A stretch of DNA of 64,000 nt from Ziziphus jujuba (GCF_031755915.1 NC_083381.1:6956501-7020500), one strand, 5' to 3'. Positions 37,241-54,420 are shown, numbered from the stretch's first letter. Numbers and translations: made by a program. Notes: generated by a model not told the origin, from the letters alone.

Positions 37241-39888
37241 ATCTTCCCCCCTTACAAAAATTTCATCCTCGAAATTTCTTACGTCGCTGAAACGTGTAAA
37301 AATATCAGTCACGGTTTACACGACTCTCACGTCACTTTCTCGACTAGATTAATTGACCACGAGACTTTTGATCTGAGAAAATAGTCTTATTGACCCATAC
37401 GCATTCTTCATGACTTAAAAATCTGCACTGGTCGCTCCTTACATGACAAGTCTTCGATGTCTTTTCATAGCAACAATACGGGAATTACGCTGCATATCCA
37501 TGTCTGCTTCCCCGAAAATACTAACTTGCATGCCACAAAACCAATTCTTTCAATAACCTCGTAGAAACTAAGATAATGAGAACTTAGTTCTCTCTGTCAA
37601 CCAAAGCATACGACTCTCTCCTACGGAGATAATCTCAAAAACTTAATCTCGGACTTTGAACTCAACATCTTTTCCATGCACATCGGCTTAACTCATTTGT
37701 CGATTCCTGAGCGGTCTTCAAACTCTCTTTGATGACCTTCACCTTATTCATAGTCATCCGTAGGTGTTTGCATCCAATTCACGTTGGTCGTCGTGCGGTG
37801 CTTCTCCTTACCTACTTCACTCCAATGTAGTGGGGTTTGACACTGCCTTTTAAATAGAATCTCATACGAAGACACCTCGATGCTCGCTCGGTGGCTAATA
37901 TCATAACGAATTCTATCGATGCCAATTGCTCAATCCAGCTCCTTTCGACATTGCATAATGCACGGTCTCAACATAACTTCCAAGTGTGAATTCTGCACTT
38001 TGCTTGTCCATTGGCCTATGGTGAAAGGCGATGCAATCGTTAAGTCTTGCTCCAAGTGTATCTGTTAACCTTCATCATAGTCTTGAAGTAAAGCTCAAAT
38101 CGCAAATAGTCATGATGGTGATCGATACTCTGTGTAGTCTCATGATACGCTTCACGAACAGCTTAGCCGACTTGTCTCTCTCTCGTACCAGTAATATGTG
38201 CGCTAACATTTCTACTTCTCGCTTCCACTTGTCGGCAGCTTACATACGTTGATTCTAATTCGGTAATTTCCCTTATCGTGCCAATCCTCTAATAATACTT
38301 AGTGAGCATTCGATATATCTTTATACCTTTGGGGTGTATCACATACATCGAATCACGTGCTTCCTTTAGGATCTCCTTTTTGGAACTCAAGGATATCCTA
38401 CTTTGGATTCTCAATTGGCGATACTTAAACCTTAAGTCGCTCTTGGAAAAATATAACATAAAACAAATAATAAAATATATTTTTCAAATATACCACCAAC
38501 ATAAAATATACACAATTTATCAACCCAAATTAAATTTCCAAACTTCTTCAAAAATCGAAATTTAATTTATGAAATTTACTAATCAAATCAATGAACTAAT
38601 AAATAATAAGAAAATTATTTTAATTAGTTTAAAATACCTTAACTTGCTTAGGCAATTGTTAAAACTCCACATTGGAACAATAATAAAAACATGAATAAAT
38701 GCATAAAATCATATCTTAAAATCTATAGCATAAAATAAAATATGCACGCTCGTAATGGAGGTACGTACGATACCTTCTAACATGCTACCTGATCCATGAT
38801 TCCAGCTGTCGCCGGTACTCTGCTACCAATACAAACCAGGGTGGTTGCCTATATTGGCCGTCCGATCCCCTGGACTCATAGGCAACATGATTATGGGGCT
38901 AGCTCTACATGGACCACATTGGTTCGCCGCCTCCGTATGGTGCAATATATGCAGTATAATATCAAACAATATAACATACAATACATGTACGAACATAAAC
39001 AAAAAAATACTTGAATAAAGTACCCTTAAATTTCAAATATCACTTTGAAAAGTATTTAATTTTTGATAATCGATCGGAAAAAATATCTTGGCACCTTGAG
39101 GTTGATCGACACACATCCATACTCGACAACAAGTATCGATTATGGGTGGTGACCTTGCTAAATCGTTGATACCCAATACACACCCTTAGACAATCATCCT
39201 TCTTCTCCATGAATGAAACAAATGCCATTCACGATGATAAGCTTGACCTAGTGAAACCTTTATTCACCAAATCTTGCAGCTAAGCCTTTAAGTCCTTTAA
39301 CTTTAATGGAGTTGCACGGCATGGCGGTACTGAAACAGATCGATGTCCAAAGCCAAATCAATAATGATTCGATATCCTTTTTACAGTCGTAATCCAGATA
39401 ACTTGCTGGGAAAATGCTTTCGAATTGCTTCCCACTATTAGCGGTTCCAACGCTCACCATCTTCTTTGGCATCAACCGCCTGGGCCATAGACCCTTAACA
39501 ACCATTCTCCGATAGCTCCTTGCAATGACGGCAGAAATTAACCTCCGTAAAGGCTTCCTAACTCCTCCACAAAGCACCACTTCAGGTAAGCTAAAACACT
39601 TTAACTTTACTCCTTTATGCTAGCGGTCCATAAACATAAGAACTACTCAATCCATATCTAGGACCATTTCGAATCCCAAAAAGATTCACAGAATTGGATC
39701 TGCCCCATTACTTGACCTTCAATAAGGAAAAGGAAATCCTCAACCATTGACTAGGCCATAGGAATTCCCCGTTAGGATAGGTGATTCTAATTGACACCCT
39801 CGAAGATTAGAGTTATTCAAACTCGGGCAACGAATTTGCTTCGAGACAAAGGGAAAGAACACTTTAAGACGAGTAAAATGAGAGATTA
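37241..39888 (-). pseudogene. Decayed gypsy pol remains (minus strand)
   Basis: 37241-38460 aligns by eye with the 3' part of the intact gypsy pol: polypurine tract, chromodomain end, integrase and the HPGSTK-like zinc region (TPQRYKD near 38330 on the minus strand). 38461-39030 is foreign: it resembles part of a T2 LTR (compare 20540-20760). From about 39040 to 39830 the minus strand again follows pol, from RT start (KKDDCLRVCIGYQRFSK, NRYLLSSMDV, CQDIF near 39070-39230) back to protease. The RT core and RNase H are missing, and gag is missing between 39830 and the leader piece at 39860-39888. Stops are frequent. Confidence 0.75.
38284..38945 (-). repeat. Arm A of a large inverted duplication
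   Basis: The junction of pol zinc-region sequence with T2 LTR sequence here is repeated in reverse orientation at 40169-40680: for example AAGCACGCGATTC (40607) against rc of GAATCACGTGCTT (38350), and GGTACGTACGATACC in both arms. Arm A has about 160 extra bases (38500-38660) absent from arm B. Confidence 0.75.
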
Positions 39889-42378
39889 TGTCAGGTCCCG
39901 TCTAGAATTCCTCCCCGGAACCCTAGACAAGCCCTGATCCCAGGGAAATACCACCGAACCTTCCAACGGAAAATCCGGCAGCACCTCCCCTAAGGGATTT
40001 ACTTACCATAAAATAATTTCACATGGCATAAATTTGTAAAATGCACATTTTCTTAAATCCAATAAATTCATAAATAATTCCCCAATAAATCCAATAAATA
40101 TTTGGCACATAGGAATTAGATTCCAAATATTTAAATCACACACATATTATATTCACAAATTAAATTCCCCTGCACCATATGGAGGCGGCGAACCAATGTG
40201 GTCCATGTAGAGCTAGCCCCATGATCATGTTGCCTACGAGCCCGGGGAATTGGACGGCCAATATAGGCAACCACCCTGGTTTGTATTGGTAGCAGAGTGT
40301 CGGCGACAGTTGGAATCATGGATTACGTAACATGTAGAAGGTATCGTACGTACCTCCATTACAAGCGTGCATATTTTATTTTATGCTATGGATTTTAAGA
40401 TATGATTTTGTGCACTTATTCATGTTTTTATTATTATTTCAATGTGGAGTTTTTACAATTGCCTATGCAAGTTAGGTATATTTGAAAAATATATTTTATT
40501 ATTTGTTTTATGTTATGGTTTTTCCAAGAGCGACTTAAGGGTTAAGTATCGCCAGTCGAGAATCCAAAGCAGTGTATCGTTGAGTTCAAAAAGGAGATCC
40601 TAAAGGAAGCACGCGATTCAAAGTATGCGATACACCCCAAGGGTACCAAGACGTATGGAATGCTCACTGGATGACATGGTGGTTTGGCACGATAAAGGAA
40701 GTTGCAAGATCCGAATAAAGGTACTTAGGTCACCGATAAGTAAAAGTAGGGAGATGTAAATATGGATTCGTGCTTAAACTATCATTCACAAAGAGAAGGT
40801 ACGACAGCGTTTAGAGAATCAAGCAAGCTCCGGATAGCGACTAAAGTTCTACTTGGTGGTTGATGAGGTTCGTATTGGTGGTGCTTTATCGATTCAAGGT
40901 GGTTGATATTGTTGGTGATAATTTACAATGATAAGGAGGTTTTCAAGAATGGTATTTGGATGTTGAGAATTTTATTCATGACCTTGATGAATTTAGTTAA
41001 AAGAAAGATTGATGTTTGTCGAGGTTAAGACTATTGGTTAATCAATGAGGAGCAAGGGTTTTATAATTGTAAGTACTAGGAGGGTAATCGAAGACAAGTG
41101 AATTAATCTCAACCTTAACTTGGTGATACCAGTATTTGAGGGTTCTAATCTTACCTTTTAAAGTGCTGATCGAGTCATGAGAGTTGGTTGTTGGTTTAAG
41201 GATGCATGCTTTAGAAGCACCTTATGGTTAGCGTTCGACTATGACCAAGACTTGCAGATCGTGTTCTCGTGGACCAATTTGAATATCCTTAATTAGTGGG
41301 CATGAGAATGAAAGTTGCACAAGAGGAAAGTTAAAGTCACTATTAGGCGTGATGGTAGTGTAGTGATAGTGGATAAGGCCTCTAGTATACTTGCTAAGTT
41401 ACGCTGCCGACAAGTGGAAGCGGGAAAGCAGACATCGGCATGCTGCGTAATTCATGTGTTGTTGCTACAAAAGAACAGCGAATACCTGTCAGTCGAGGAA
41501 GCGATGTGGAAACTCGAGGCACTACCTGTCTACGACTCACCGGTGCTCCTAGAACAAAATTCACAGACAGTCAAATAAATTAATATTTTATTCGGGTAAA
41601 TAATACCCGGTACCCGGGGGGGTCAAAATACAAACGATATCTAGAATTTACGAGTTATATACCGAATCGAAGCTCGAGTGATGCTGATCACAGATTCGGT
41701 CTCAATTTCCAAGGATCGTACCCGACGGGGTCGGAATTTCATCGGGAAGCTTTTCAGATTTTGGGTCCGCAATTCTTCCAAACCGTCGCGAATTGGCCGA
41801 AACGGATGCCGGATTCGGGTTCAGGAGGTCGAACACAGCGGACTGGAGCTGGCCGGAATTTCGGGTACTCGCTGGAATAGTAATTTCCGGCGGGCCGCCA
41901 CGGTCACTGGCAACCGTCGCCGGCGGCGGCGCGTGCGGTGGCCGTTGGCTGTGAAATTTTGCAGACTTGTAGATCTTGAGGAGAGCAACCCAACGGGACC
42001 GGCGGTGAGCAAAACGGAGGTCGGATGGCGGAGAAATCACCGTTTGAAGATTTCTGGCCCCTCGCCGGAAAACGCTCCGATCCCGGCGCGTCGGTGGTCC
42101 GATGGCCGTGATTTTTGGTGGGTAGGCCGGACTTGAGGAGAGGATCAAGGCTAGCTGGCGCGTGTACTGTATATCAGCCGGAACAGGGTTGATTCGCGGT
42201 GGCCGGCGATGGAGGGGTAAAAGTCGCCGCCAAACTTCAGAGGTCCGATCCGGGCACGTCCGGCGGCCGTTCGCCGTGAAACTTGGAGGTTTTGCCGGAA
42301 ATGAGGTGGGCAACCTGGATGGCCGGTGCGTGTACAGTAACTCGGCCGGAAAGTTTGAAAATTACCCGCGGCCGGTGA

Positions 42379-42412
<34 letters not shown>

Positions 42413-42911
42413 TCCCCGAGAGTTTTAACAAATAAAAACCCTGTGTGACACTGTTCATGCCACGTGGACCAATCAGAAGCTGACACGTGGCGTTACTGTG
42501 CACTTAAGCCAGATATATTAAAATAATACGGTACCCGGCGAATTTCAAACGTCTGTAACTTTTTAACCAAATGTCCGATTTAAGCGTGCCGCTAGTCTAT
42601 GAACTCGTATCGACGAGTACTTTACAACCATACAAGAGTCAACTCAAAATTACATCACAAGAAAAAGTCAACTCCCGGCACCTTTTGGATAGTTTGCACT
42701 TCAACTTGTTTCGCCCATAACTTTCAAACCGTAGCTCCGTTTTCGACGTGCTACTAGTCTACGAACTCAGGGCGTCATGCACTTCGCCACGGTACCCTGG
42801 TCAACTCGAAATTCCCACTAGAGCAAAAAGTCAACTTTTGACCCGCTTGGTCAACGGTCAACCTCGGTCAACGTGCACGGATTCCGGTGCGATTTGGGAC
42901 GGGGTGTTACA
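39889..42911 (-). mobile_element. Nested family T LTR with GATTA duplication, carrying a captured insert
   Basis: Starts TGTCAGGTCCCGTC at 39889 and ends GGGACGGGGTGTTACA at 42911. GATTA precedes (39884-39888) and follows (42912-42916), a perfect target duplication. Only 39889-40168 and about 41531-42911 are LTR. The first part has an internal deletion (the normal bases ~130 to ~1390 of the LTR are missing after 40012), and 40169-41530 is an inserted inverted pol/LTR fragment. The flanking gypsy leader reads through when the LTR is removed, so the LTR landed in the leader of the older gypsy element. Confidence 0.8.
40169..41530 (+). pseudogene. Inverted, scrambled gypsy pol fragment captured inside an LTR (arm B)
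   Basis: Plus-strand pieces: T2 LTR sequence (40169-40510, inverted copy of 38460-38945), EILKEARDSKYAIHPKGTKT (integrase zinc region, about 40590-40650), KVTIRRDGSVV (about 41328-41360, normally upstream of the zinc region), CRQVEAG (about 41402), a block matching rc of 37470-37520, and VEEAMWKLEA (chromodomain, about 41495-41525). The order is not that of an intact pol, so it was assembled from several pieces. No function expected. Confidence 0.65.
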
Positions 42912-42984
42912 GATTAGACGTGGATGGGATGCACAACAATGTACAGTCCCTTAGGAATGCTAGAACCTAGAGCTCTGATACCAC
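42912..42984 (-). mobile_element. Leader and primer-binding site of the older gypsy element
   Basis: ACAGTCCCTTAGGA and the following bases align with the leader of the intact gypsy element (59125-59165), ending in GCTCTGATACCA (42972-42983), the reverse complement of the iMet primer-binding site. A gypsy 5' LTR should follow; instead a TRIM LTR in reverse orientation follows. Confidence 0.8.
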
Positions 42985-43154
42985 TGTAACGGTCCAGTCC
43001 ACCCGCATCAAGATATTGTCCTATTTGGCCTAGGGTTCACTCCCTCTCTCCCCCCGGCCTCAAGGTTTTGTCAAAACGCGTCTTGAAGGGAGAGGTATCC
43101 ACAGCCTTATAAAGACTGCTTCGTGCCCCTCTCCAACCGATGTGGAATGTTACA
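42985..43154 (-). mobile_element. TRIM LTR, reverse orientation
   Basis: 170 bp; its reverse complement starts TGTAACATTCCACATCGG and ends GGACCGTTACA. It forms the left arm of an inverted repeat with 43184-43354. Confidence 0.9.
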
Positions 43155-43183
43155 GTGGTATCAGAGCCAGTACCCGATCCCAC
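43155..43183 (+). mobile_element. TRIM internal remnant with primer-binding site
   Basis: GTGGTATCAGAGCC followed by AGTACCCGATCCCAC: the start of the TRIM internal region, reduced to 29 bases, sitting between two head-to-head LTRs. Confidence 0.75.
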
Positions 43184-43354
43184 TGTAACATCCCACATCG
43201 GTTGGAGAGGGGCACGAAGCGGTCTTTATAAGGCTGTGGATACCTCTCCCTTCAAGACGCATTTTGACAAATCGTTGAGGCCAGGGGAGAGAGAGGGAGT
43301 GAACCCTGGGCCAAAGAGGACAATATCTTGATGTGGGTGGACTGGGCCGTTACA
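43184..43354 (+). mobile_element. TRIM LTR, forward orientation
   Basis: 171 bp from TGTAACATCCCACATCGG to GGGCCGTTACA, immediately followed by ATTGA. Right outer end of the composite nest. Confidence 0.92.
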
Positions 43355-44035
43355 ATTGATATATGTATTTATGCTCAGGTTGAGATGAATTATGTAAGGG
43401 TATTTCTCTAGTGATTTAGGGTTCTTTACCTTCGGGTTTAAACATATTGTTTCATGTGGAAGGACCTACTGATGATCACAGTAGGAGTATGATTTATATC
43501 TTTGGGTATGAGTGCTTGTTTTTATTAAAATTTATATTTCCCCACTTGTTACATGCTCACAGGCGAGATGATATGGATTATGACGGGTAAAATTGTGTTA
43601 TGTCAAGTCCTTCTAAGTAATTAACAATTAGAGTTTATATGAAAATTATGTTTATATTGTTAAAGATTATCTTTGGATATTTATTTGTTATCATTTTAAG
43701 TATTTTTTCTTATTCTTGTATTTATAAAAAACTTAGTAACTTGCTTAGTTTTATACTCATTATTTATTGTTATGATTTCAAGTACACCATAGTTTCAAGG
43801 TAGCTGGATTTGGCATAGGATAATAGTGTGTTTTTCATTTTTATTTTATATTAGTTAGTTTGGAGGACCTTTTGGGTGTTGGAGTTCATTTTGTTCATTT
43901 TTGTGGAGATTTTTTTAGGTATTATTTATTAATGATGTTTTAGAGAATTTTTATATTCCGCATTATAAGCTTTGTTAAGTGTTATAAGTATATAGGCTTG
44001 GGGTGTGACATGGGGGCATTACAATTATGATCATT
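43355..44035. other. AT-rich sequence right of the TRIM nest
   Basis: No conserved frame. Begins with the ATTGA duplication and was probably contiguous with 32359-33767 before the insertions. The end (GGGGTGTGACATGGGGGC near 44000) looks like an LTR terminus of another element but is not assigned. Confidence 0.4.
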
Positions 44036-44604
44036 TTTAATGTTATTATTATGTATTATTATTATTATTATTATTATTCTTAAACAATAGCTTTCGGGAA
44101 AATATTATAATCTTCGGGTAAGTCTTACAGCATTCGGGCAAGTATGATGGCCTTCGAACAAGTGTGGCAGCCCTTGGGCAAGTTATACTACCATTATTAT
44201 TAATATTACTATTATTATTGTTGTTTTATCACCCTTTTATTTTATTTATTTGGTATGTTCATTAAGCGATATAGAAATGCAGTACTGTACTAAGTGAGTG
44301 ATATGGGTGAACATAAATATTTAAAGATATTCTTCGTGTATTAAACTATTTTAGTATATATATATATATATATATTCTTATACTTTGTTATTAAAATGCT
44401 GTCTTTTGTGGAAAATATTGTAGTAAGGTGGGAGGAATAAGGTGGTATAATATTGGAGTATGTATTTATGTAGGGAATTTTTTGAGCATGCTCAATTCTT
44501 AGAGGAGATGCTGTTAGATTTTCCGTAAGACGGTCCGATAGGATTTTCCTTGGGATCAGGACTTATGTAGGGTTCCGGTAAAAGATTCTAGATGCGTCCT
44601 AACA
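44036..44604 (+). mobile_element. 3' part of a T2-type LTR
   Basis: (ATT)n at 44045-44083, 20-bp minisatellite units (about 44103-44182, each ending TTCGGGCAAG-like), then the conserved LTR end with TTTTCCGTAAGACGG, TTGGGATCAGGACTT and GCGTCCTAACA at 44604. It is the reverse orientation counterpart of the LTR ends at 19756 and 62449. The 5' portion is missing. Confidence 0.78.
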
Positions 44605-46052
44605 ATCTAGGTAAAGTAATCCTATTGGGATCCGATGATTAGGAAATGTAATTTTAAATATCAATCCTTGATGCGATCAAAAAGTTGAGAAAAGAAGATT
44701 TCATATTAGTTCTTAGGTCTGATTTGATCATTGTTAGATCTTATTTGATCCTGACTATATAAATATATATATATATATATATACTTACTTCCAAGTCAAG
44801 ATCACAAAATTAAAATTGATCACCAAATTAAGAAATCCTACGGTCCAACAAGCATGCTAATTAATGTTGATTTTAAATAGAATGCATTTCGCCTTTCATT
44901 GAATATAGTCGTTTTGGGCTATGAAACTGAAGAGTTCGAGCTTTGATACATAGATGAAAATCTAGTTTACAATTTGCAAATAAACGTGATCTTGTCTAGC
45001 TTTTGGATGCAGTTTCTCGTTGACAAAGTAAAAAAGTACTGTTTTAGCTCATTTAAATTTAATTGCTTGAGAATAATCTATGCATGTGCTTCAGGAAGAA
45101 GTCTATCACTATTAGAGAGAAATATAGTGGAAAAGCGTAAGAAGACGAAAAGAACCCTAAAAAAGGCTTAAAAAATGGTTCAAAGAGAATCTTTGCATTC
45201 ACTTATTTAATACATAAATGTAGAGATGTTGAAAATCAACACCAAGTAGTTGGACTCCTTTTGGTTTAATTTTGTTCTGTTTACAAATATTTTTAACAAT
45301 TACAATGGACCAACGGTTATTACCATCAATCTTGCTTGAGAAATTTGTATGAGGAAAGGTCAAGCTATTCTTCAACATGAATATAATTAATTTGAAATTT
45401 AATTACTTTCTTAAAGAAGTTTCAAAAGCTTGGGAAAGAAAAAGTGAAAATGAAAGAAAATTCAAATGAAAATTAATGTACAACAATGAGTTAGACTAGA
45501 GGTCACCATCGAGCTAGCTGGGAGGCACATGGGTGAGAGGGAAATTTCCTTCTTGGTATTGTTTGTTAATATTGACAGGTTTAATTAGTTTGTGCCAAGA
45601 AATGAATTGACTTGTATGGATATGGCTAAGTGAATTTAAATTAAACCGATGAAGTTTTGACACTAGTGCTTGGATCCCTTGGTCACATGGCATACTCGGA
45701 AAAGTTACGTATGACGACCATCAACAGTACCTGCTGGCCACGGCCAACCTTTTGGAAATCATCTTTACTATCAGTACTCGTAGGCCATGTGCCTTTCGTC
45801 TCCTTGTAATCATCAAGATGCTATCCATTTTGCTCTTGCTTTGTTTTTTGCTTGAAAGTGAGGGATTCATAGAAACAAAAAACAAAGGCTACAAAAAAGA
45901 GCCTAGATTCAGGAAGCTTCCTTAGGTACACTATCCATTTTGCTCTTGCTATGTTGTCATTTGCTATTAAATAATAACCTTCCAAAATTTTTCTGAAACG
46001 TCAATCTAGTATACTCTCTGTATAACTCAAAACTAGGAGATCTATTCCTTCA
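44605..46052. other. Intergenic region and promoter side of the subtilase gene
   Basis: No gene recognised. The 20-base segment CTATCCATTTTGCTCTTGCT occurs twice, at about 45821 and 45930. The last ~100 bases would hold the subtilase 5' UTR. Confidence 0.4.
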
Positions 46053-51370
<5,318 letters not shown>

Positions 51371-51386
51371 GTAATAACAAGTTAAA

Positions 51387-54300
51387 TGTCAGGACCCGTC
51401 CAAAGTTCCCCACCGGAACCCTAGACAAGCCCTGATCCCAGGGAAACCCTACCGGACCCTTCTGTGGAAGATCCGGCAGAACCTCCCCTAAGGGATGGAC
51501 TTACCACAAAATTTCCTGCACTGAAAACACACTTCTATAATTGTTCCCTTATTCCTCCCACAGTACTACGAACTGGTTCCACAAATTTCAGCACTCCAAA
51601 ATAAAAATACAGTAATCCAGTGCAATACAAATACTTAAGTGTCCCATACAGTATATAGAGCTTTATGAAGTACTACAAAATACAGAATACAGTAAAAGTG
51701 AAAGAAATAGTACAGCTGCAGTAAAAGAAGAACAAGGTACTGCACGAACAAATACAGCGAGGAAGATCAAGTCCGCTCCGAGTGAACACCGACAACCTGG
51801 TACCTAGAGGAACGGAATTTAAGAGTGTGAGATGCTAATCATCTCAGTGAGCGACCCTACTACTCTACACTATCATACCACGGTAATAGGTATATAAATA
51901 ATAATTATTTGGAAATAATAATGTCTCTCAAAACCCTTACAATTCTCTCAGTTGGAAAGGTTCCCCTTTTAAAACATTTTCACAAAACCCTTTATTCATA
52001 TTTCCCGAAAACCAAGACATCAATTAAATACCAGAAGCGGTAACAATTATATTTTTAATTCTAATTCAGTTTCCAAACATTTTATTTTTAAAACACAGTT
52101 CTGAAAATCATTTGATGCACCCACTATATACCAGTGGCGCCAACAGTACCCAGCGTCCCAAGGTACCGCCAGACAGGAGGTTATAGAAAGAAACCGGCAT
52201 ACGGTCGCGTGGCGTCCCACTGCGCCGCTGCTAACCTGGTGTCCCGGCCAAAGGGGGGTGGCCGCCCTCTCCGATGGCATCCACAGGACACCCTCATAAT
52301 ATCAACCGCGCGCTACTCACACCCACCTGCGCGCTAATCATATCCGTGTGCACAATATCCATATCACATATACCATATCACATAATCAGAACACCAGTAC
52401 GTGCACGGTGCATCTAAAAATCATAAAATCCACAATTTAAATTATAAAACAAATTTCACATTTTTCATAAACATAGCGGGCATAATCCATCCGCTTGAAC
52501 CGGGAAATTCTCCACAATTTCCTTATAATTAATACCATAAATCCCATGATTTTCAAATCCACCAACTTTCAAATCCATCAATTCAAATATCCACATTTTC
52601 CCAATAGCATAAATAATGCTCAAAATCTCATAATCAAATCTCATAATATTTCATGGGCATATTTTATAAAAATTGAAATCACCAACATAACCAAATATTT
52701 TCCTTGAAATATTTGAAATTCAAATCGTGCCCAATTTACCATTAAAACCACACCAATTTCAAAATCCTCAAAACCATAAAATAATTCCACACGGCATAAA
52801 TTTGTAGAATTCGCATTTTCTTAAATCCAATAAATTCATAAATAATTCTACAATAAATCCAATAAATATTTGGCACATAGAAATTAAATTCCAAATATTT
52901 AGTTCACACATAATATATTCATCAATTAAATTCTCCAAAATTAATTTGAAGGTGGGTCACTCACCTTGTGCACGTATCTCAATCAAGATCCTCCGCAGGA
53001 TCGACTCCGCTACTTGCACGTGCACCTAAAACATCCACAGTACCAAAACCACAAATATTAATATTTTATTCGGGTAATCCCCAAATGGGTACCCGGGGAG
53101 CGAACACCAAACGATAACTAAAATTTACGAATTATATACCGAATCGAAGCTCGAGTGATGCTAATCACAGATCCGGTCTTAATTTCCGATGATCGTACCC
53201 GACGGGGTCGGAATTTTATCGGGAAGCTTTTCGGGTTTCGGCTCCGCAATTCTCCCAAACCGTCGCGAATTGGTGGAAACGGAAGTCGGATTTGGGTTCA
53301 GGAGGTCGAACACTGCGGACTGGAGCTGGCCGGAATTTTCGGGGTACTCGCCGGAACAGTACTTTCCGGCGGGCCGCCACGTCACCGGCAACCGTCGCCG
53401 GAACAGTAATTTCCGACGGTGGCCGTTTGCTGTGAAATTTTGCAGATTTGTAGATCGTGAGGAGAGCAATCCAACGGGACCGACGGTGAGCAAAACGGAG
53501 GTCGGATGGCGGAGAAATCACCGTTTGAAGATTTTCGACCCCTCGCCGGAAAACGCTCCGATCCCGGCGCGTCGGTGGTCCGATGGCCGTGATTTTTGGT
53601 GGGTAGGCCGGACTTGAGGAGAGGATCAAGGCTGTCAGGCGCGTGTGGCCAGAAAATGGCCGGAACAGTGCCGATTCGCGGTGGCCGGCGGTGGAGGGGA
53701 AAAATCGCCGCCAAACTTCGGACGTCCGATCCGGGCGCGTCCGGCGGCCGTTCGCCGTGAAATTTGGAGGTTTTGCCGGAAATGAGGTGGGCAAGCTTTC
53801 TGTCCGGCGCGTGTACAGTAACTCGGCCGGAACAGTGGCAAAATCCGGTGGCCGGCGGTGGCTCTCTCTCTCTCTCTTTCTCTCTCCTCTCTCTCTTTCT
53901 CTCTCTTCTCTCTCTTTCTCTCTCTTTCCCGAGAGTTTTTCAAAATTAAAACCCTGTGTGACACTGTTCATGCCACGTGGACCACTCAGAAGCTGACACG
54001 TGGCATTTCACTGTTCACAACCCAAAAACATTAAAATAATACGGTATCCGGTAAACTTCAAACGTCCATAACTTTTTAACCGGATGTCCGATTTAAGCGT
54101 GCCGCTAGTCTATGAACTCGTATCGACGAGTACTTTACAACCATACAAGAGTCAACTCACAATTACATCACAAGAAAAAGTCAACTCCCGGCACCTTTTA
54201 GACAGTTTACACTTCAACTTGTTTTGCCCATAACTTTCAAACCGTAGCTCCGTTTTCGACGTGCTACTAGTCTACGAACTCAGGGCGTCATGCACTTCGC

Positions 54301-54406
54301 CACGGTACCCTGGTCAACTCGAAATTCCCACCGAGTCAAAAAGTCAACTTTGACCCCTTCGGTCAACGTGCACGGATTCCGGTGCGATTCGGGACGGGGT
54401 GTTACA
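51387..54406 (-). repeat. 3' LTR of the young gypsy element
   Basis: 3020 bp, TGTCAGGACCCGTCC to GGGACGGGGTGTTACA. Lacks a 24-bp piece of the GGTCAAC repeat near 54365 that the 5' LTR has. Contains the GC-rich island at 52110-52300 and a CT-rich stretch at 53860-53930. Frames such as 53216-53971 occur identically in the other LTR and are not considered genes. Confidence 0.95.
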
Positions 54407-54420
54407 GCCTTCCCCCCTTA
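54407..54420 (-). other. Gypsy polypurine tract
   Basis: The minus strand reads TAAGGGGGGAAGGC directly before the 3' LTR start. Primer for plus-strand DNA synthesis. Confidence 0.85.

Larger units (their letters stand above)
33768..43354 (+). mobile_element. Composite TRIM/gypsy nest bounded by ATTGA
   Basis: The outer ends are intact TRIM LTR termini (TGTAACATCC at 33768; GGGCCGTTACA ending at 43354), and the flanking five bases are ATTGA on both sides (33763-33767 and 43355-43359). This is what a single TRIM integration would leave, so everything between appears to have accumulated inside one TRIM insertion site: TRIM array, truncated gypsy LTR, gypsy pol remains, a nested LTR, gypsy leader, and two further TRIM LTRs in inverted arrangement. 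Confidence 0.7.

Noticed and set aside
53216..53971. 251-codon minus-strand frame, duplicated at 60997-61752, and the similar 203-codon frames at 2159-2770 and 41702-42313
   Set aside because: They lie wholly inside LTRs, overlap other long frames in the same GC-rich segment, are rich in Arg/Pro/Ser with a GA-repeat tract, and show no conserved domain. They arise from composition.
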